From: Pseudoips prasinana
Lineage: Eukaryota > Arthropoda > Insecta > Lepidoptera > Nolidae
Assembly (NCBI GenBank): GCA_951640165.1
Contig: OX621260.1
Span: 21,718,001-21,782,000, forward strand
Direction: 5' to 3'
DNA length: 64,000 nucleotides
The translations under genes and the position numbers were made by a program. Below, piece by piece: positions 9,738-21,133 of this stretch. Under the pieces are notes generated by a model. The model saw only the letters and a program-made list of their open reading frames with translations. It searched no databases and was not told the DNA's origin. Positions within the stretch are counted from its first letter, which is position 1. The number at the start of each line of letters is the position of its first letter.

Positions 9738-11060
9738 AAATTCATTTATTCATTCATTTCATTTATTCACAATTCACAGTAAATAGAGTTTACAATGTAG
9801 GTATTATTATAGGATAGTCATTATAATCTACTTAGCCTCTTCAAGGCATGCGAACATAGTGCATAGGTTATAATAATTAATTGTTACAACACGATAAATA
9901 TCATATCACAGCTTTTAGCAGTCAGTAAAATTAAAATAGGAGATCATTAAATTTTAAATTAACATAAGTATATAAATAGGTGAATTAATAATAATTGAAT
10001 TTATGTCACATTTGAAGGAAGTTGGTTGTAGATTTTTATAAACATTGGGTAACAATTTTTTGGAGTAAAGTGGTTTTAGGGGCAACATCCATGAAATATC
10101 TTTTGCTTTTTTAAATAGAGCTGGGTTAGTCTTTACAAATAGACAGATCTCGAGAACGTACATACCTGGTAAATGCAATATGTTAAGCTTTTTCAAGTGT
10201 GGTTTACATGAATCCCAAGGAGGGATTTTAACCATCGCCCTAATGCATCTCTTTGGCGACAAGAATGCTCGTTGGACATCCGTAGAATTTCCCCACAATA
10301 TCAAGCCATACCGAAGCATTGAACCTATGTATCCATGGTATTCCAGTAATACGGTGTGACTGCTTGTTGTTGATCTAAGCCGGTTTAGAACATATACGAA
10401 GCTGTTAATTTGTTTGCAAATTTATTCGATATGATTTTTCAAGTTACAAAACCTGTCAACTGTTAATAATAATAAAATAAAAATAAAATAAAAAAGGTTT
10501 TTACTCACGTAGACTTTAAAAAAGCGCTTGTAAATAGTCAGAATATGTTTGTAGGAATACAGTTATTATTTCTAGTTACTTATTATAGATATTTAGGTAC
10601 ACGGAATGTTAAAACAAATTTATTTTATAACGGTAGTGACATTTAGCTAGCTTGTATTAAGTTATTGTCAAGGAGATTATGTTTAGTTGAAGTTTTTAAT
10701 ATTATGTATTGAAATTTAAATTTTACTACATATTGTCTGACTTTTACTACATATTGTCTGATTGTTAAACCGAGAATGTCTGCATTTGATGCTTTTTTAA
10801 TAATGGTGTCATTATGAATGAGTGTTTTCGGGTTTACTTTCGCACGCTGGGTCTGAAATTGAATGTACTGTGTTTTGGACAAATTTACATGTAGATTATT
10901 ATTCTTTAACCATTTGATAATGGATTCAATTGTATTATTAATTTCTGGATCAAAATTATTATGATCAAATTTTTCCCATGTCGTGATTACAGATATGTTA
11001 TCAGTAAATAAAATAGTCCTATGTGGAATACTTTCAGGTAGATCATTAGATCATCAGAAT
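9738..11060 (-). pseudogene. CR1/Jockey-like LINE, RT second half, interrupted
   Basis: The minus-strand coding remains run from 11,060 to 9954. The palm motif is changed to LFTDNIS where F/YADD is expected. It is followed by LSKTQYIQFQ, NADILGLTI, then INSFVYVLNRL, MLRYGLILWGNS and RCIRAMVK, matching the C-terminal half of the ORF at 16.5-17.7 kb. A ~270-bp repeat (10,470-10,745) splits it after the GLTI motif. The 3' end has an (ATTC)n-like tail near 9740. Catalytic aspartates are lost, so it is dead. Confidence 0.8.
10470..10745 (-). repeat. 270-bp LINE-tail repeat (family R270)
   Basis: On the minus strand it ends in an A-rich tail (ttttattttattttta pattern) after 'aaagtctacgtgaataaaaacc'. 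Other copies are at 13,140-13,270 plus 15,268-15,328 (split by a LINE), 37,600-37,850 and 38,060-38,300. It is inserted in the RT of the LINE around it. Confidence 0.7.
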
Positions 11061-11229
11061 TAAATTATTTACGTAGATTTTAAAAAAGCGCTTAAAAATG
11101 AATTTCTAGCAGAAGCATTTCTAGATACAAAATCTGAATTTGAATGGTTATATCTATAACTAAGGTAATAATTCAATTATTAATACATAACAAAGAACGA
11201 TGATTATAATATTGTTATGTCTATTTACC

Positions 11230-11580
11230 AGTGTTGCAGTGCCCAACAGGATCCATAATTTTGGCATTATTATTAGCCTACTACCTACTATACGTCGATG
11301 TGCTCATGGCCAGTTGCGCTCACCGGTCTGTAAATGATCGGCGAGGTAAAACACCTAGGCACGCGGTCGATCCATATGGTGGACGATCCAGATGGGAAAT
11401 ATTTAAAGTGATTGAGTTTCTGAGTGACCGTGCTTAGGAGGGCACTTTTATGCTATCGTTCCCGGTTGATGTCAAAAGTCGATAAGCAATGTCAAAGACC
11501 TATTACTGGGCGGCTTGAACAATTCTAACACCAGTGTAACCACTGCCCATTTGATTAATTAAGTAATTCTCAGAATTTTA
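11230..11580 (+). mobile_element. 5S-rRNA-derived SINE, copy 1 (diverged)
   Basis: The centre 'cggtctgtaaatgatcggcgaggtaaaacacctaggcacgcggtc' region is a diverged form of the copies at 26.8 and 36.4 kb, whose alignment to 5S rRNA is clear. The tail 'actgggcggcttgaacaa' is shared by all three. Confidence 0.65.
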
Positions 11581-11629
11581 TAACATAAATATTTGATTTA
11601 TTAAATTATTGATTTGATTTATTAATTTA

Positions 11630-12420
11630 TTGAAAACACAACGGCATAGTTCTCATACTCAGTGATGACTATTAATACTGTGGCAGAGTATACTGAAATA
11701 GCCTCCAAAAGGGATGGTCAAGCGGCACTCAGGTGACGTAAATTGTGACTTGACCGTAGATGGCGAAACATGCTCCTATAGCATGTCGGACAGCCCAAAC
11801 AAAAGCATATAAAGTACCGTGACAATCCAGAGACTGCCGTAAATTGGTTTATTGAGTTTGCAACTGCAATGCGAATGGAGAAGCTACACACCACTTTGGA
11901 CCCTCCCTTACAACCTTTTTCTTTATATTAAGATGCTCAGAAGGCAGCTCCTGTAATCAACAGTAATCGTTTTATAGAGACTGCATTCGTTCCATGAGGT
12001 TTTATATTGTGATGCAACATAGTTCGAGTAAGCTTGTTGCATAGCCAGTAAGTCAATCAATGTGATGAGCAAAAACTTGTACTTTGAGCTTGATGTACAG
12101 TCGACGCCGTATCAATTCAGTCTAAGCATAATAGTGTCTCTATTATCTACGCTGTAAGGGTCGTTTTTGTAATCCAAGTGTATCACATATCTGTTTTGAA
12201 ATGGGGTTTAGTGTATAGGCAGCTCGACTATGAAATGCCATGCATATCGTAATAATATATGTTTCCATAGTTCAAGCTTTGCTTAGTATGGCCGTGTGTG
12301 AATATTGTCCCAGGATATATTAATTAGACGTGCCCAAACAATATATCAGCTTTTGAAAAGCTAGTCAGAAATCACATTTTTTTGTATAGTTTCTGGTCCC
12401 TTAAATAAAGTATTTATAGT
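11630..12420 (+). repeat. Composite repeat part A, copy 0 (internally deleted)
   Basis: Contains 'gcatgtcggacagccc', a TATA-like 'gcatataaagtacc', then jumps directly to 'gtgacaatccagagactgcc'. Copies 1 and 2 have ~240 bp between these points, flanked by a short ACCGTG-type microhomology, so this copy lost that part. The stretch after the jump has a short open frame related to 33,300-33,500. It resembles an LTR or leader with a promoter, but the family is unknown. Confidence 0.6.
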
Positions 12421-12459
12421 AATTTAGTTATTTAATTATGATTTTGTTTATTTTTTTTA

Positions 12460-12600
12460 TTTCCTTCTTTTTTAACAGTAAATTTATTAGAAAATCATTT
12501 TATTTATGGATATAAGTACCACAATTTTATATCTTGTGCACTCCTACTGCTATTAGTTAGGTATTTCATTGTTCTATAGCCTAAATAATCTCAAGTACTG
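12460..12600 (+). repeat. Composite repeat part C, fragment
   Basis: Short copy of the beginning of the part-C LINE tail ('cttttttaacagtaaattta' to 'ctgctattagtta'). Confidence 0.65.
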
Positions 12601-13130
12601 ATTATTCATCTAAATTTGGAGAATGTTGGTTAACCCGTAATTGACAACATTTCAAAACTGACACCTCCTTAAAACAAAAATACCATTTCTTTATTTTTGT
12701 ATCCTGAGTTCAAATATATTTTTTTTTATATTTTTTTATTTCTTCATTTCTGAGGAAAAAATAAAAACTAAAAAAGGTGTGATAAACTACCTCGTCCACC
12801 GTATAAGTGACGTACTTATACGGTGGACGAGGTAGTTTCCTTTGCCTAAGCATTCCAATGTTTCAAACGAAAACATTAACGTCAAACAAGACATGTCAAA
12901 TTGTCAATTGACAACATTGCATTTTTTTAACTGGCATGTATTATTGCGTAATTTAAAAGTAAATCCAAAACTAGGGCACCGATATTTTTCCTTTTTGCGA
13001 AATTATGAACTTTTCATTCATAATTTCAACTATGAAATTCGATTTATTCTAAAAAGACGTAAGCGGCAAATGACGTCATACATACGGTGGAATAGCCATC
13101 GATCTTTGCTTTAATGTAACCCGTCAAATA
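12601..13130. other. AT-rich stretch without a gene; one long hairpin
   Basis: No recognisable coding or known repeat apart from the perfect hairpin at 12,784-12,838. The 90-codon plus-strand frame at 12,842 has no recognisable features. Confidence 0.4.
12784..12838. repeat. Perfect 25-bp-arm hairpin
   Basis: The arms AAACTACCTCGTCCACCGTA(TAAGT) are exact inverted copies around a 5-nt GACGT loop. Confidence 0.9.
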
Positions 13131-13281
13131 TATAAACATAATCTCTTGACAATAACTTGATACGAGCTAGCTAAATATCATTGCTGTTATAAAATAAATT
13201 TTATAAATGTTTTAATACAATCAATACAATGTGTACCTTAATATCTATGTTACTAGAAATAATAATGTAAACAACTATAAT

Positions 13282-13434
13282 TTTATTTTTTTTTTATTTT
13301 TTTTATTTTTTTTTTATTTGGAAGACCAACAGCACTTAACAACATATTCAAAATAATTTAAATATTAAACAGCAGGCCAATTATAGGTCTCCACGAGTAA
13401 ATGTCTGTGTACAATTTAGATGGTGTTACCATTA

Positions 13435-13466
<32 letters not shown>

Positions 13467-15264
13467 ATCTATTATTATTATCTATTCACTATTATATATA
13501 TTCACAATTTTCTTTTACGGACGACTGACATTAAATTTTGAAAAGAAATCTAAGCTGAGTACCCGTCTCGCTGTCTCAGGTTTACTGCAGAATATGTCAA
13601 AGTCTAATTTTTTTATAAGTTTATTAACGTTGCTGCTCGCTCGCCACAAGAATGTATTCTGTTGATAGTTGGAAGATACCAATGGAAGGTGCATTGGCGT
13701 ATAGTGTCTCGATATTTTAGTGGGAATGAAAAACCCAATTTTGTTTAGGAGGTCCGCACAGTCAATTTTACCAGAAATAATGCTAAGTAGATAAATAATA
13801 TCGGATATGTCACGACGTTCGACTAGAGGAAGAATGTGGAACTTAGCACATAATTTTAAATAATCTTCTGATCTAAATTTGTGTTTTATACGATAGCATA
13901 GGAATTTTAGAAATTTTATCTGAATACATTCAATTCTAGATATGTATGTACCATACTGTGGATTCCATACTTGGCTAGCATATTCAAGTGTGCTGCGTAC
14001 GAATGTACAGTATAAGATTTTCAAAGTTTTTGCCTCCTTAAAGTTACTCGACATTCGCATTACAAACCCTAAGGCTCGAGACGCCTTCTTTATTATACTG
14101 TCCACATGTTCGTTGAACAGTAGCTTAGAGTCGTGCGTCACCCCAAGATCACGGATAGTAGAGCTCCTATTTAGCCTATGTCCTTTAAGATTATAATGGG
14201 TGTGAATAATGCTCTTTTTCCTGCTGTAAGTGGTGATTGAACACTTGGATGGATTTAGGTCCAGCTTATTTGTGAAGCAGTAGTCACACAATCGATTTAA
14301 GTCAGCTTGTAGATCATTAGCATCTGTAGGTGAGGAAACGGTTTTGTATATTTTCATGTCATCCGCAAATGAAATGAGTTGTGAGTTATGGAAACATTTG
14401 TCGATGTCGTTCACAAAGATTAAGAACAGGAGCGGGCCCAGAAGAGACCCTTGAGGGACGCCACTTGGTACTGTCACCCAACTTGATATGTAGTTGTTAA
14501 TTGCAACTGCTTGAGTGCGGTTTGATATATAAGATGTAATCCATCTCAATAGATCTCCTCTGATTCCGATGACCTGTAGCTTGTTTATTAGCAACTGTGA
14601 GAGTGAGTCATCCACACTGCCTTGTAATGAAAGAGACATTGGTGGAGATACAGATTGTTGTAGGAAATTGCTGTAAAAATAGTCGGAAAAAGCATTACAG
14701 ATCTCCTTCCCGGTGCTCACCGTTGATTGACCGTAATTAAGCGACTCCGGTATGCCAGACGACTTTTGACGCGCTTTAACGTATGACCAAAAATGTTTAG
14801 GGTTCGTTTTAATCGAATCTTCGACAGACGCAATGTATTTAGTATAACAGTCCGCATCCAAACGTTTGCATCTCTCTCTTAGCAACTTGAACGTCTCACA
14901 ATCGGATCGATTTCTGTAATTTTTAAATTTCCTTAAGTATTTAAATTTTTCCTTAATGCATTTCTTTAGAGCCGCCGAATACCATACTGGAAAACTATGA
15001 TTGCTATTAATCTTAACTTTAGGTACATATTTATCAATTTTTTTTTTTAAGTACGTGTAGAAATAAGTGACGGCCTCTTCAACGGTCTTATTAGAAAACT
15101 CTTGATCCCAATCAATACTTAATATATCAGTTTTAATTCCACTGTAATTACCTTTGTAGTACATATACTTAGTTCGAGGTGCACTTTTCAGGTGGGGTAA
15201 ATTACACGATTTAAAACAAATGGTCAACGCTTTATGATGTACATCGATAGGTACAAGGGGCTCT
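13282..15264 (-). mobile_element. Jockey-like LINE, 5' truncated and internally deleted
   Basis: Poly(A)-like T-rich tail at 13,282-13,320 on the plus strand. Its ORF is described separately. It sits inside a copy of the R270 repeat, whose halves remain on both sides (ending near 13,270, restarting near 15,268). Confidence 0.8.
13515..15260 (-). pseudogene. Jockey-type reverse transcriptase with in-frame internal deletion
   Basis: About 580 codons are open without a stop. The start is the end of the endonuclease and the pre-RT linker (NSHFPVWYSAALKKC region). The frame then runs from a SVDDSL stretch straight into IGIRGDLLRW. The RT finger and first palm motifs, including the first catalytic Asp (the xFKKAFD motif seen in the sister copy at 31.7 kb), are missing. 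The later motifs GVPQGSLLGPLLF, SFADDMKIY and LGVTHDSKL are intact, as is the C-terminal thumb. No ATG lies at the beginning, so it is 5' truncated as well. The frame survived the deletion by chance or because the loss was a multiple of three. Confidence 0.85.
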
Positions 15265-15327
15265 TAAATACAAACATGTTCTGACTATTTACAAGCGCTT
15301 TTTTAAAGTCTACGTGAATTAGAAACT

Positions 15328-16332
15328 GTATGCATTTTCTTAAAGGTACAAAGGCTATTTATAAAACACAACAACATAGTTCTCATACTCAATGATAACT
15401 ACTAATACTGTGGCAGTGTATATTAAAATAGCCTCCAAAAGGGATGGTCAAGCCGCATTCAGATGACGTAAATTGTGACTTGACCGTAGATGGTGGAACA
15501 TGCTCCTATAGCATGTCGGACAGCCGAAACAAAAGCATATAAAGTACAGTGTTCACGTAAATAACGTTCATTTTGTATTCGTTCTCAAATTTGTTAATAG
15601 ATCGCGTTGTTAGATGAGCGCCGTTTTTCTGAATCTCGCTATACAGATTCTCCGGCGTTTGACTAGGTCAAATATGTAAATTTTGTTATGTGTGAGGAGC
15701 AAGCATTGTGATTCATATATTATACGCGCTTAATATAAAGTCCAGTGTTTTAATTAATTATCCTCTCCAAGTCGACCTTCGTTCATAACGTGACAATCCA
15801 GAGACTGCCGCAAATTGGTTTATTGCGTTTGCAACTGCAATGCGAATGGAGAAGCTTAGCTTAGCTCACTTTAGACCCTCCCTTACAGCCTTTTTCTTTC
15901 CATTTAGATCCTCAGAAGGCAGCTCCTGTAATCAAAAGTAATCGTTTTATAGAGACTGCATTCGTTCCATGAGGTTTTATGTTGTGATGCAACAAAGTTC
16001 GAGTAAGCTTGTTGCATAGCCAGTAAGTCAATCAATGTGATGAGCAAAAACTTGTACTTTGAGCTTGATGTACAGTCGACGCCGTATCAATTCAGTCTAA
16101 GCATAATAGTGTCTCTATTATCTACGGTGTAAGGGTCGTTTTTGTAGTCCAAGTGTATCACAAATGAGTTTTAGGGGAAATTCATTTAGTGTACATGCAG
16201 CTCGACTATGAAATGCCTTGCCTATCGTAATTAGTCGTGCCCAGATAATATCAGCTTTTAAAAAGCTAGTCACAGAACACCATTTAATTGTATAATTTAT
16301 GATCCCTTTAGTAAAGTATTTATTCTTATTTA
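15328..16332 (+). repeat. Composite repeat part A, copy 1
   Basis: Undeleted form: 'tagcatgtcggacagccg', a TATA-like 'agcatataaagtacag', a ~240-bp leader, then 'gtgacaatccagagactgcc' and a short AT-rich end. It is cut at the right by the CR1-like LINE. Confidence 0.7.
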
Positions 16333-16492
16333 GTTATTTAGTTGATTATATTCAATAACAATTTTTACATTGTGTCTGAATTTTCTATAACTAAATGTAC
16401 ATTATTATATAATTATTATGGGAGAAATTCATTAAATTATCTATGGAATACAATAAATAATTATAATAATAAATTAGAAAAAAAATAATCAA

Positions 16493-17710
16493 TTATAATG
16501 TCGATGTTTCTCGGTTCAATATAAATTCGTCAACGGAGTAGAAACACTTTTTTAACAAGAACTGTTTGAGCTTTTTATGAAAACTGCTTGTGTAGACAAG
16601 GCTCTTAATATTTAATGGCAGTTTATTGAATAGTTTAACTGCGTTGTAGTAGGCATTATGCTTAATAACGTTTAGATGAGGACGCATATGGGGCTTTGTC
16701 TGTAGATCTTTTCTTCTTGTCCGCTCTCTAATATGCCTTTCTTCTTCAGACTCATATTCATGGATATTTTTGTGCAAGTGAGCAAGCAAGACCAAAGTGT
16801 ACAAACTAGGGACCGTTAGTATATTTAGATCGATAAAGTGTGGTCTGCACGAGTCTTGCTGTTGTATCTTAACCATGGTTCTAATCGCCCTTTTTTGGAC
16901 TACAAACGCTTTTTGTACATTATAGTTATAGCTTCCACCCCAGAAGAGTATACTGTATCTTAGTTTGGATTCTACTAGTGCGTAGTAGACCATCTTTAGA
17001 TGTTTCATAGCTACTTCATTTCTAAGACTTTTTATCACATAACAGGCCGAGCTGATTGCCTTTTCTAAGTGCGTTAACTCTTGTTTCCAATTTAATTGAC
17101 AATCGATATAGACTCCAAGGAACTTAACCGCAGGTGCAACATTCACTGATTCGCCACTAATAACACAGTTAAGGCTATCATTATTTTTGGAAGTTGAACG
17201 AAACAGCACAGCATTGGTTTTGCTAGCATTGACTTTTAGGCTATTTACTGAGAACCATTCATAAAATATGTCTAAGGTTTGATTTACTATAGTATTTAGG
17301 TCATGTATATTATCTGCTGATACAACAGCATTCATATCATCAGCAAATACTACCAACTGGATAGAACCCTCAGATGTTTCACTCATATGTAGTATGAGGT
17401 CATTAACAAAAGTTATAAAAATTATAGGACCCAGTATTGAACCTTGCGGAACGCCAGTGTGTACAGTAGACAGATTGGACCTATATGTTTCTTCACTGTG
17501 AAAGTTGTTACAAGAAGAGTTTGTCATTGATACTACTGCTTTTAGCTCTACAAAAATCTTCCTATTTTTTAAATATGATGTGAGAAGTTCCAAAGCTTTG
17601 CCTCTTACACCGTAAAACTCAAGTTTAACTAATAGCAATTTATGATCTATTGTGTCAAATGCTGAACTTAAGTCTAAGAACAGCCCAGCTACTTTCTGTT
17701 TGTCATTCAT
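16493..17710 (-). CDS. CR1-like reverse transcriptase, main part
   Basis: 405 codons. It holds the palm and thumb of the RT: GLFLDLSSAFDTID (first catalytic Asp), TGVPQGSILGPIIF, VVFADDMNAVV (catalytic FADD), KFLGVYIDCQLNW, LRYSILFWGGS and RAIRTMVK, and the usual C-terminal tail ending in KCFYSVDEF. All key residues are present. The N-terminal fingers lie upstream in another frame (17,731-18,240), so one frameshift at about 17,711-17,760 separates them. It reverse transcribes LINE RNA at a nicked target. Likely inactive because of the break and the truncated endonuclease. Confidence 0.85.
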   Translation of the reverse strand: MNDKQKVAGLFLDLSSAFDTIDHKLLLVKLEFYGVRGKALELLTSYLKNRKIFVELKAVVSMTNSSCNNFHSEETYRSNLSTVHTGVPQGSILGPIIFITFVNDLILHMSETSEGSIQLVVFADDMNAVVSADNIHDLNTIVNQTLDIFYEWFSVNSLKVNASKTNAVLFRSTSKNNDSLNCVISGESVNVAPAVKFLGVYIDCQLNWKQELTHLEKAISSACYVIKSLRNEVAMKHLKMVYYALVESKLRYSILFWGGSYNYNVQKAFVVQKRAIRTMVKIQQQDSCRPHFIDLNILTVPSLYTLVLLAHLHKNIHEYESEEERHIRERTRRKDLQTKPHMRPHLNVIKHNAYYNAVKLFNKLPLNIKSLVYTSSFHKKLKQFLLKKCFYSVDEFILNRETSTL

Positions 17711-17730
17711 TCTACTAACTACGTCCTTAA

Positions 17731-18420
17731 CTAGAGTAGATACTGCGTCTTGCGTCCCAACACGTTTTCTATAGCCAAATTGTAGCCAAAGTACAAATGT
17801 CTCAGTAGTCTAGATTTAATTAATTTTTCTAAAATTTTTGAGAAGATGGGCAGCAAGGAAATTTGTCTGGACATCTTTGGATCAGTTTTTGAACCTTTTT
17901 TATGTACAGGTACAATTTTAGCAATTTTCAGTTGGTCTGGAAAAATGCCATCGTCAAAACATTTATTATAAAAAACACTTAGAGGTTCTACTAGTATGTC
18001 TATGTTATCTTTTATTACTGAGTTGGGAATGTCATCATAGCCACAAGACTTTTTGTCATCCATCTCTTTTATTATTTCATATACCTCATAAGGAGTAACC
18101 GGGTCAAGGATGAGGTTATTAGTTATCCTTTTTGCACTTTTTTCCAGAATGTCCATTACAGCGTTTGTGGAGTGTTGAGTTTTTGTTAGATTCAAACTGC
18201 TTCGCAAGTCCATCCACAATATTTGTTGGTTATGATACAATCATGTTGTTTGTTTTCAAAATTAGTTTAGTTCTGGTTCTTGCCCTCTTATTTCTGTGTT
18301 TGTTTATCACTTTCCAAACATCTTTTGAGATGTTTTTCGATTTCATTAATTTAGATTGTATTGTTAGCTTTTTGGCCACATTTATGACTCTTCTATACAA
18401 CATAATATATTTTTGTCTAT
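17731..18420 (-). pseudogene. CR1-like RT N-terminal part and linker
   Basis: The frame 17,731-18,240 carries KSCGYDDIP, KIAKIVPVHKKGSK and LLPIFSKILEKL, the standard first RT motifs. The stretch 18,240-18,420 reads on in another frame as the pre-RT linker (with stops). Joined by position to 16,493-17,710. Confidence 0.75.
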
Positions 18421-18426
18421 AACTTA

Positions 18427-18801
18427 TTACAGTCTCATTTTGTTTATTTCATAGCAATAGCAACAACACACGGAAAGACCGGTTAAAATATCTTTAACAC
18501 AACATAATTCAAAACAATCAATTTTATATAACTTATTAGCTATGGGCAAATCCTTGTATTCTCGGTCCAAGTCAACTAGAATTATGGTCCCTCCTCTTAA
18601 CTTGTTAGTTCTAGTATTATATGATGCCACGTTATACTTCGAGAGGTTTAACAGAGATGCTAGTTCTTCGTTAAGAAAATGCTCACTAATACATACATAA
18701 TTCATGTGGCTTTTAAGACTATCCAGATATATTTCCAAGGCATCTATTTTGTTATTTAGACCACACATATTTTGATGGAAGAAATTTAAATGGTTGCACA
18801 A
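18427..18801 (-). pseudogene. LINE endonuclease, N-terminal half only
   Basis: Begins NHLNFFHQNMCGLNNK and has the YVCISEHFL motif (catalytic Glu). It stops before the GDFN and SDH motifs, so the second half of the endonuclease has been deleted. Without it target nicking is not possible. Confidence 0.75.
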
Positions 18802-18847
18802 TAAATCATCTATGGACTCATTTGCAATTACTTCAATAGAGACGTCT

Positions 18848-20220
18848 TTACTGACGAAAAAATGTTTCTTTGTCTTGGTTGGATTTTGTCATTTTTTTAA
18901 AGTAGTAAGGAATTGTACCGCGTTTTAACTGGCCTTTTTCCATGCATTTATTATCATATATACGTAAGTTATCGTTGTTACAATTATTTTCACACGAAAA
19001 GTTTGGAAATAACATTAAGTAGCTTTTCAAGTTGTTGAACACATTAACCATAGCTTTCTGATTGACTTTTCCAGTATATTTAGAAAACATATCATATGTT
19101 TAATCAAGTTGGTTATTGGTGTCAAACATGTATGCATATTTAAAAGATTGATTACTTAGGGACAAAAGTCGATTGAAAGCTTCTATTCTTGTTGTAGTTG
19201 AAAGTTAATTTATTTAATAAATTAACTTTCAACTTCAACTTAAAGTTCGGAGAACATAGGATAACGTTAGTATGCATAATCTTTTCGAGTTTACATTTTA
19301 TGTAGAGAACAATTTTTTCATAATCACTCGAGACTAAAAAGTCTTTTTCCCCTATAAGAATAATACAATAGTCATTCAAAGTATAGTTTACAAGTTTTTA
19401 GTCGAGTGTTGCCAGTAGTTCTGAAACACCCACCTTAGGCATGCAATAATGACAAATTTTTGCTTTGGTAAATGTGTTTTCGGCAATACGCAAGATATTA
19501 TTAATATTATTATCACTAATTATACAAAGTCTAGTTGGTTGTACGTTTTTCAAGAGTATGTTACGTTGGCTCGTAGTGACCGCACTGTCTAGTGGATATT
19601 GGCTCGCTCTGGTGTCACCTGTAATGGCATTGTATCATAAACAATGTTTGCTTCCTCAACATCTGTTATTTTTGTGTCTTCAGGCGTCGTGTTATCGTTA
19701 TCGTGTGTCGTCCACTTTGCTGTTTGGGGCTTTGTTGCATATTTTTAAAGTCAAGCTTAGTTCTGATAAGACTTTTACGCTTTATTTTGGTTGAAGATTT
19801 CTTTGAGGAACCACTTGTACATATATGGGTTAATTTTTTTATTTTTAAGTTGCAATCAGTGATTTGTTTAGCTTGAGAGCTATTTTCTCACAGTAAATTA
19901 TCTATTTCAGCTTCTGTTGTCTTTAACTTTTCTTCGAGCAGACTTATTCGCATTTTCAGTTCTTTTACTTCATCATTTGCACTTTTAGTGTATAAGTCTC
20001 GATAGCTTCGGTTTAAATCGAAAGTGGGGGTTGAAGAAGGTGATGTATATTCTTCCTCGTTTCCTGATAATTCTGAATCTGCCCCAAACGAACTGTGTGT
20101 AGCAGTAAGGTCCTTGTTTTTGTTTCTCATCGTTATGTTGCTTGTGTAATTTTCATTTGTGGTCATAGGACTTTTAGACATTAGGCTTGAGTATTCTGCC
20201 ATTTTTCTTGTTGTATTATA
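18848..20220 (-). pseudogene. CR1-like ORF1, coiled coil plus esterase-like domain, broken
   Basis: The probable start is the ATG at about 20,204 (MAEYSSL). A coiled coil (VKELKMRISLLEEKLKTTEA) follows, then a basic, broken stretch, and then two open pieces (19,152-19,379 and 18,848-19,090). The first of these contains NDYCIILIGEKDF and VILCSPNFK, resembling the SGNH-hydrolase part of CR1 ORF1. Several stops and frame changes break it. The plus-strand ORF at 19,465-19,794 is its antisense shadow. Confidence 0.65.
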
Positions 20221-20471
20221 ACTATTATTGCACAATGTTGTATAGATGTTTAATTCTATTTCTATGGGCAACACCGTCCGTGTAGTTATCAGTGAACGCA
20301 AATAAACATGGAAGCATTCCTAGCTCGCGAAAATGACCCAACGCAGATTGTGCCGCGGTAGGCGGGGCTTAAAAATTGTGCCGCGGACCGAGTAGGACCG
20401 AGTTTGCGCACTACAGGCATCAATGGCGGTCGTTTGTCAGTTATTAGTTTCAGCGTGTTTAATTTCCAAAA

Positions 20472-20548
20472 ATGCCTTCCTGTGCAGTGAAGTGGTGTAT
20501 TAATAAATCTCATTTGCATAACAAGAGTGTTGGAATTAGTTATTACGA
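20472..20548 (+). CDS. THAP domain, first exon (P-like transposase remnant)
   Basis: Starts MPSCAVKWCINKS, the first two zinc-binding Cys of a THAP DNA-binding domain, and runs to GISYY before a GTAAGT donor at 20,549. THAP domains bind the terminal sequences of P elements. A short GC-rich region with a repeated 'attgtgccgcgg' lies just upstream and may be the promoter or binding region. Confidence 0.7.
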
Positions 20549-20753
20549 GTAAGTACATCGCTATATATTTTAATTTTATTAAATATGAAGTCAATCAAAT
20601 TGACACAAAATATATGGTGATGTTGTTATGCAAAGGAATCAATTTATTTATCTACACAAAAATTATGACATTTTTATTTTATTACAATTATTTTAATCTT
20701 AGATAAAATACTTAGGGTATGAACAAAGAATGGTAATGGTGGTATTAGAACAG

Positions 20754-20822
20754 CTTGGTTTCTTCAAATTTCCACTCGATCTAAAGCGAAGAGAACTATG
20801 GACGAAAACGGTTCGTTTGGAA
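20754..20822 (+). pseudogene. THAP domain, second exon
   Basis: After an acceptor-like 'gtattagaacag' the frame reads FFKFPLDLKRRELWTKTVR, the second part of a THAP domain (FP and W positions). The phases of the donor and this acceptor do not match, so either an indel has occurred or the exact splice site differs. The zinc-binding C-x2-H that should follow is missing where the MITE begins. Confidence 0.65.
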
Positions 20823-20854
20823 ATGAATTCAATTCAATTTTATTTATATATTTA

Positions 20855-21133
20855 CAGGGTAACTTGTAAAGCACCAATTACCTCACAGGACTAGATAGCT
20901 AAAACCATAAGCAACAACATTTATTTTACAACCTTTGATAATTTGTATTTTTTTTTTGGTAAAAGTCTATATTAATTAATTTACCACTTGAATATCTATA
21001 ACTCTACGTGCATCGTAAATAATATGTAACCAGGCGGCTTGCGCAATCTTTGCGATGCCCGTAGAGTAAGTTGTTGCTTATGGTGTTAGCTTCCTAGTCC
21101 TGCGAGGTTGTTGGTATTTTACAAGTAACCCTG
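20855..21133. mobile_element. hAT-like MITE nested in the P-like element
   Basis: The ends CAGGGTAACTTGTAAAGC and its inverted partner CAGGGTTACTTGTAAAAT extend about 64 bp with ~85% match. The flanking 8-mers tatattta and catatcta agree at 6 of 8 positions, fitting a diverged hAT target duplication. No coding capacity. Confidence 0.7.

Noticed and set aside
11830..12000. Spliced retroposed copy in repeat part A copy 0
   Set aside because: The missing 240 bp does not have GT...AG ends; a microhomology deletion fits better.
19465..19794. 109-aa plus-strand ORF
   Set aside because: Antisense to the basic middle of the LINE ORF1.
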